From Vibrio pomeroyi (GTDB lineage: Bacteria > Pseudomonadota > Gammaproteobacteria > Enterobacterales > Vibrionaceae), in the NCBI RefSeq assembly GCF_024347595.1, contig NZ_AP025506.1, positions 1,302,001-1,366,000 on the forward strand: a DNA stretch of 64,000 nucleotides, written 5' to 3'. Below, piece after piece: positions 60,579-64,000 of the stretch. The translations under genes were made by a program, and so were the position numbers. Position 1 is the stretch's first letter, and each line of letters opens with the position of its first letter. The notes under the pieces are model-generated. The model saw nothing but the letters and a program-made list of their open reading frames with translations, was not told the origin of the DNA and did not search any database.

Positions 60579-63012
60579 GGCACTACTCGGTCATTATCGA
60601 CGTTACCCACTTCAGATTATCTTGGTATGGCTTGGTTTAACCCTCGGTGTATCACTTTTGGTTGGTGTTACTGCCATTAACCAGCACGCCAAGCAAAGCT
60701 ATGCTCATGGCGAAAAACTCTTTTCGAATCCTCTTCCTTACCGTATTCGACCAAAACACAACGCCAATAAAATCCCACAAGGCTTTTATATCCACCTTCG
60801 CCGTGAGGGCTTTCAGCAGTGTTCTCCTTTTGATCACCATCGTATCACTGATGAAAACGGTTCAAACTTCATGCTGATTGGCATAGACCCAGTATCTATG
60901 CTTCAACTGCAACCGGGCGTTGCGTTAAAAGATCTCAATACGTTAAACCTCATGAAGCCGCCGTATCCGATTCTTGTGAGCGATGATCTCGCTGAACACA
61001 TGCAATGGAACAATGGTGATTACATTCCTCTTCTGGATGGCTCTGAACTTGGCCCTGTGATGGTTGACGAGAACAACATTATTAATGGTACAAGATTGAT
61101 TGCGGATATTTCGCTGCTGAGAATGCTCAAGCGAAGTGCCGGTTTATCTGTGATTGCTTGCTCAGAGATGTCTACCGAGAAGTTTGAGCGCCTTAAGAAT
61201 ATGTTGCCAAACGGTTTAACGATTTCGCGCAGCTCTAAAGCCGAACTTGAGTCTCTAACCAGTGCATTCCATTTAAACTTAAAAGCGATGGGTATGCTGT
61301 CGTTTGTGGTTGGCTTGTTCATTTTCTATCAAGCAATGTCGCTTTCTTTTATTCAACGTCAACCGTTAGTCGGAATTTTAAGACAGACGGGTGTGTCTGG
61401 TTGGCAGCTGACGAAAGCGCTCTGTTTAGAATTATTGCTACTGGTTTTACTGAGCTGGATCTGCGGCAATGTGTTTGGCGTGATGCTAGCAAACCAATTG
61501 TTACCTGCCGTATCTTCAAGCTTGGGCGATTTATATGACGCCAACGTCGGATTAACGATCGATTGGAATTGGCGTTGGAGCGGTTACAGCTTACTGATGG
61601 CATTGATTGGTGCTTTCTTAGCGTGTGCTTGGCCACTGGTTCGTTTACTTAAGTCTCAACCGATTCGTCTCTCTTCTCGTTTGTCTTTGATGCGTTTTGC
61701 TGGCACCGAGTTCACTTGGCAAGCACTGATTGGCTGTGGCTTCTTGGTTGCTGCTGTTGCTGTGTACCAAGCTCCGCAAACACAAGAGTCTGGCTTTGCA
61801 ATTATCGCACTGATGTTGGTGAGTGTGGCTCTGTTCACGCCATTCTTAATGTGGAAACTGTTTAACAGCCTGTCTTATTCATTGCGTTGGGTTCGTGCTC
61901 GCTGGTTCTTCGCGGACGCAGCATCAAGCATGAGCTATCGTGGTGTCGCGACTATGGCCTTTATGCTAGCGCTGACGGCGAACATTGGCGTAGAAACCAT
62001 GGTAGGTAGCTTTAGGGACACTACCGATAAGTGGCTAACACAGCGTTTGGCGGCTGACCTCTATATTTACCCAACCAACAATGCGGCGGCTCGTATGAGT
62101 AGTTGGCTATCAGAACAGCCTGAAGTTGATTCTGTTTGGTGGCGTTGGGAGAAAGATGTCGCTTCTCCAGTAGGCAGTATTCAAGTGGTGAGTACGGGAC
62201 CTTCTGAAGGCGAACTAGAAGCGCTAACGATTAAACTCGGTATTCCAAATTACTGGTATCACTTACACCATTCTAAAGGTGTGTTGATCAGCGAATCGAT
62301 GTCTCTCAAGCTGGGTATTCGCCCGGGAGACTATATTGACCTCTATGACAACCTAGGCTCCGGTTGGCAAGTTGTGGGCGTTTATTACGATTATGGTAAC
62401 CCTTACCATCAAGTGATGATGTCACACCGAAACTGGCTATACGGTTTTGCTGGGCGAGGCAATGTTGGCCTTGGCGTGATACTCAAAGATGATGTCAATT
62501 CAATCGGTCTTAGAAGCCGATTGGAAAGCGTATTCAGGCTCGGATCTGAACGTATCTTTGATAACAACAATATTCACAGCCAAGCGATGCGGGTATTTGA
62601 TAGAACGTTCGCGATTGCAGATACGCTAGGCAACATCACTTTGGTTATAGCTGTGTTCGGTATCTTCTTTGCAACTGTTGCGGGTGAAGTATCGCGGCAA
62701 AGGCATATCTCGCTGCAGCGCTGTTTAGGTGTCTCTGCGAAAGAGCTGATTCTGACAGGCAGTTTACAACTGTTTGTGTTTGGACTTATTTCCTCTTTAA
62801 TCGCGATTCCGCTTGGCTTAGCGTTAGCGAGCTTGATCGTTGATATCGTTATCAAGCAGTCTTTTGGGTGGTCACTCGAGTTACAAGTGCTTCCTTGGGA
62901 CTATTTAGAGACATTTGCTTGGGCAATGGCAGCATTGATGCTAGCTGGTGCTTTACCAGTGATGAGAATGATTCGGAACACGCCGATGAAGTCACTGAGG
63001 GATGCCCTTTAA
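60559..63012 (+). CDS. FtsX-like ABC permease, eight-helix double-domain type
   Basis: 817 residues from ATG 60559, which has AAGGAGG eight bases upstream inside the previous gene. One N-terminal helix, a periplasmic domain of about 190 residues, FtsX-like helices (LSFVVGLFIFYQAMSLSFIQRQPLVGILRQTG), a middle region with further helices, a second periplasmic domain (about 480-680), and a second FtsX set ending in VMRMIRNTPMKSLRDAL. The family shuttles lipids or lipoproteins or acts in mechanotransmission. The pairing with a CrtC/AttH protein suggests envelope lipid handling. Confidence 0.9.
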   Translation: MLWPVVKALLGHYRRYPLQIILVWLGLTLGVSLLVGVTAINQHAKQSYAHGEKLFSNPLPYRIRPKHNANKIPQGFYIHLRREGFQQCSPFDHHRITDENGSNFMLIGIDPVSMLQLQPGVALKDLNTLNLMKPPYPILVSDDLAEHMQWNNGDYIPLLDGSELGPVMVDENNIINGTRLIADISLLRMLKRSAGLSVIACSEMSTEKFERLKNMLPNGLTISRSSKAELESLTSAFHLNLKAMGMLSFVVGLFIFYQAMSLSFIQRQPLVGILRQTGVSGWQLTKALCLELLLLVLLSWICGNVFGVMLANQLLPAVSSSLGDLYDANVGLTIDWNWRWSGYSLLMALIGAFLACAWPLVRLLKSQPIRLSSRLSLMRFAGTEFTWQALIGCGFLVAAVAVYQAPQTQESGFAIIALMLVSVALFTPFLMWKLFNSLSYSLRWVRARWFFADAASSMSYRGVATMAFMLALTANIGVETMVGSFRDTTDKWLTQRLAADLYIYPTNNAAARMSSWLSEQPEVDSVWWRWEKDVASPVGSIQVVSTGPSEGELEALTIKLGIPNYWYHLHHSKGVLISESMSLKLGIRPGDYIDLYDNLGSGWQVVGVYYDYGNPYHQVMMSHRNWLYGFAGRGNVGLGVILKDDVNSIGLRSRLESVFRLGSERIFDNNNIHSQAMRVFDRTFAIADTLGNITLVIAVFGIFFATVAGEVSRQRHISLQRCLGVSAKELILTGSLQLFVFGLISSLIAIPLGLALASLIVDIVIKQSFGWSLELQVLPWDYLETFAWAMAALMLAGALPVMRMIRNTPMKSLRDAL

Positions 63013-63013
63013 T

Positions 63014-64000
63014 ATGTTTCTACGGAATAGCTCAACCAAGTTAAGACAGCGAATTTTGTCTTCTCTATTGTTAATCAGTTTCTTCGGCATCTTTTTGAGT
63101 GTTTGGGGTTACTACTCCTATTTCATCGACCCTGGCGAAAAAGGGGTCAATGAGGTGAACTCTGTTTTGGTAAGTGAACACTTCAACGTGTTTGAACCTG
63201 TGTTGCCAGACCGTAACGTTTCGCTACCACAAGATTTCAAGTTTCATCCGGAGTTTCAGCACGAATGGTGGCACTACTTTGCGTCTTTGAAAGGGGACGA
63301 TGGCAAAGACTATTCGGTTCAGTGGAGCTTTTTCCGTATCGCGACAGACGAACGTGAAACGCCCGGATGGCAGAGTCCACAAGTCTATATCTCAAACGTG
63401 GTGGTCTCTTCCAAATCTAAAGTATGGAAAGAGCAGCGCATGGCTCGTGGTGGCATTGGCCAAGCGGGAATGACCAATCGTCCGTTTAGAATTTGGATTG
63501 ATAATTGGAATTGGCGTTCGCTGGGTAACACGCCGTTTCCTGGTCGCCTGCAAGTACAAACGGATACGTTCGGTCTCCAATTAGATACAGTGGCGAAAGG
63601 GCCATATGTACTTAATGGGGAAAACGGCTATCAGAAAAAGCACGATTTACTACCTGTTGCATCTTATAACTTCAGCGCGCCGTTCTTATCATTGAGTGGC
63701 GTATTGAATCTCGACGGTGTCGCCAAGGAAGTTGAAGGCACAGCGTGGGTACATAAAGAGTGGGGCAGTGGTTTACTCGGAGTGGGTCAACAAGGTTGGG
63801 ATTGGTTTGTATTCAATCTTGATGATGGTACAGCGCTGAGCATTAATCGCTATCGTCATAATCAACAGTTGCCTTATGTGTTCGGCACTTTAGCGACTCG
63901 TTCCGGTAAGGTATACCAACTGACCGAAGCCGATATTTCGATTCAGCCTTTGCAAAACACAACCTTGATGAATGGTCGACGAATGCCACTTCAGTGGATC
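63014..64000 (+). CDS. CrtC/AttH lipocalin-like exported protein, 5' part only
   Basis: Open frame of 329 codons from ATG 63014 to the window end, one base after the permease stop. An N-terminal hydrophobic segment (LSSLLLISFFGIFLSVWGYY) serves as anchor or signal. Family markers of the CrtC/AttH fold: HPEFQHEWWHYFASLKGDDGK with the EWWHY motif at about 78-82, and VHKEWGSGLLG later. AttH-type proteins accompany ABC transporters of the AttEFGH kind; their ligand is probably a lipid. Cut by the window edge. Confidence 0.85.
   Translation, partial: MFLRNSSTKLRQRILSSLLLISFFGIFLSVWGYYSYFIDPGEKGVNEVNSVLVSEHFNVFEPVLPDRNVSLPQDFKFHPEFQHEWWHYFASLKGDDGKDYSVQWSFFRIATDERETPGWQSPQVYISNVVVSSKSKVWKEQRMARGGIGQAGMTNRPFRIWIDNWNWRSLGNTPFPGRLQVQTDTFGLQLDTVAKGPYVLNGENGYQKKHDLLPVASYNFSAPFLSLSGVLNLDGVAKEVEGTAWVHKEWGSGLLGVGQQGWDWFVFNLDDGTALSINRYRHNQQLPYVFGTLATRSGKVYQLTEADISIQPLQNTTLMNGRRMPLQWI

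Overview
The window is a chromosomal segment of a Gammaproteobacterium, most likely a marine Vibrio (possibly the Splendidus clade). This rests on the conserved radD / rsuA / bcr / rplY neighbourhood, a CarRS(VprBA)-like two-component system, pqiABC, and the overall codon style. Species and chromosome cannot be fixed by eye. About 60 protein genes are supported. I see no rRNA, tRNA, CRISPR array, insertion sequence or prophage.

Layout. 1-3.0 kb: end of a pqiA-pqiB-pqiC operon (envelope lipid transport). 3.1-4.1 kb: a small exported protein and an HD-GYP protein. 4.3-9.1 kb: two tandem paralogous surface lipoproteins with conserved N-terminal parts and diverged, AT-rich C-terminal parts. 9.2-11.1 kb: a regulator made of two fused 310-residue copies of one HTH protein, divergent from the next locus. 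11.3-26.4 kb: a three-gene operon with a ~3,490-residue exported protein of about 22 DUF11-like repeats, a 1,171-residue outer-membrane protein, and a lipoprotein with two OmpA peptidoglycan-binding domains. Together these look like a surface stalk, its outer-membrane partner and a cell-wall anchor.

26.4-36.1 kb: a CS1/alpha-type chaperone-usher pilus operon (two pilins, usher, chaperone, tip protein) on the minus strand. It continues into an OmpA-LysM protein, a membrane-anchored winged-helix regulator and two small membrane-anchored periplasmic proteins. A second, paralogous set (winged-helix regulator plus two small periplasmic proteins) is transcribed divergently from the other side of the pilin promoter. 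The pilus operon is therefore bracketed by two ToxRS/TcpPH-like cassettes. This cassette pair and the giant-stalk operon are the best candidates for undescribed systems.

36.2-43.8 kb: a patchwork of short accessory genes: a BLUF photoreceptor, a metzincin-type protease, GNATs (one frameshifted), an AlkD-like protein, a nucleotidyltransferase, RDD and NUDIX proteins. 43.9-64 kb: mostly core genes: rplY, a glycosyltransferase with DedA-LssY, a VOC protein, the carRS-like system with a PepSY protein, radD/rsuA divergent pair, bcr-DUF2913, an SDR protein, a tri-heme cytochrome c peroxidase, a MATE exporter, and an ABC exporter operon with a CrtC/AttH-like protein that runs off the window.

All calls come from reading the sequence and recalled family features. 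No database search was run, so family names are recognition, and functions of unnamed genes are inference.
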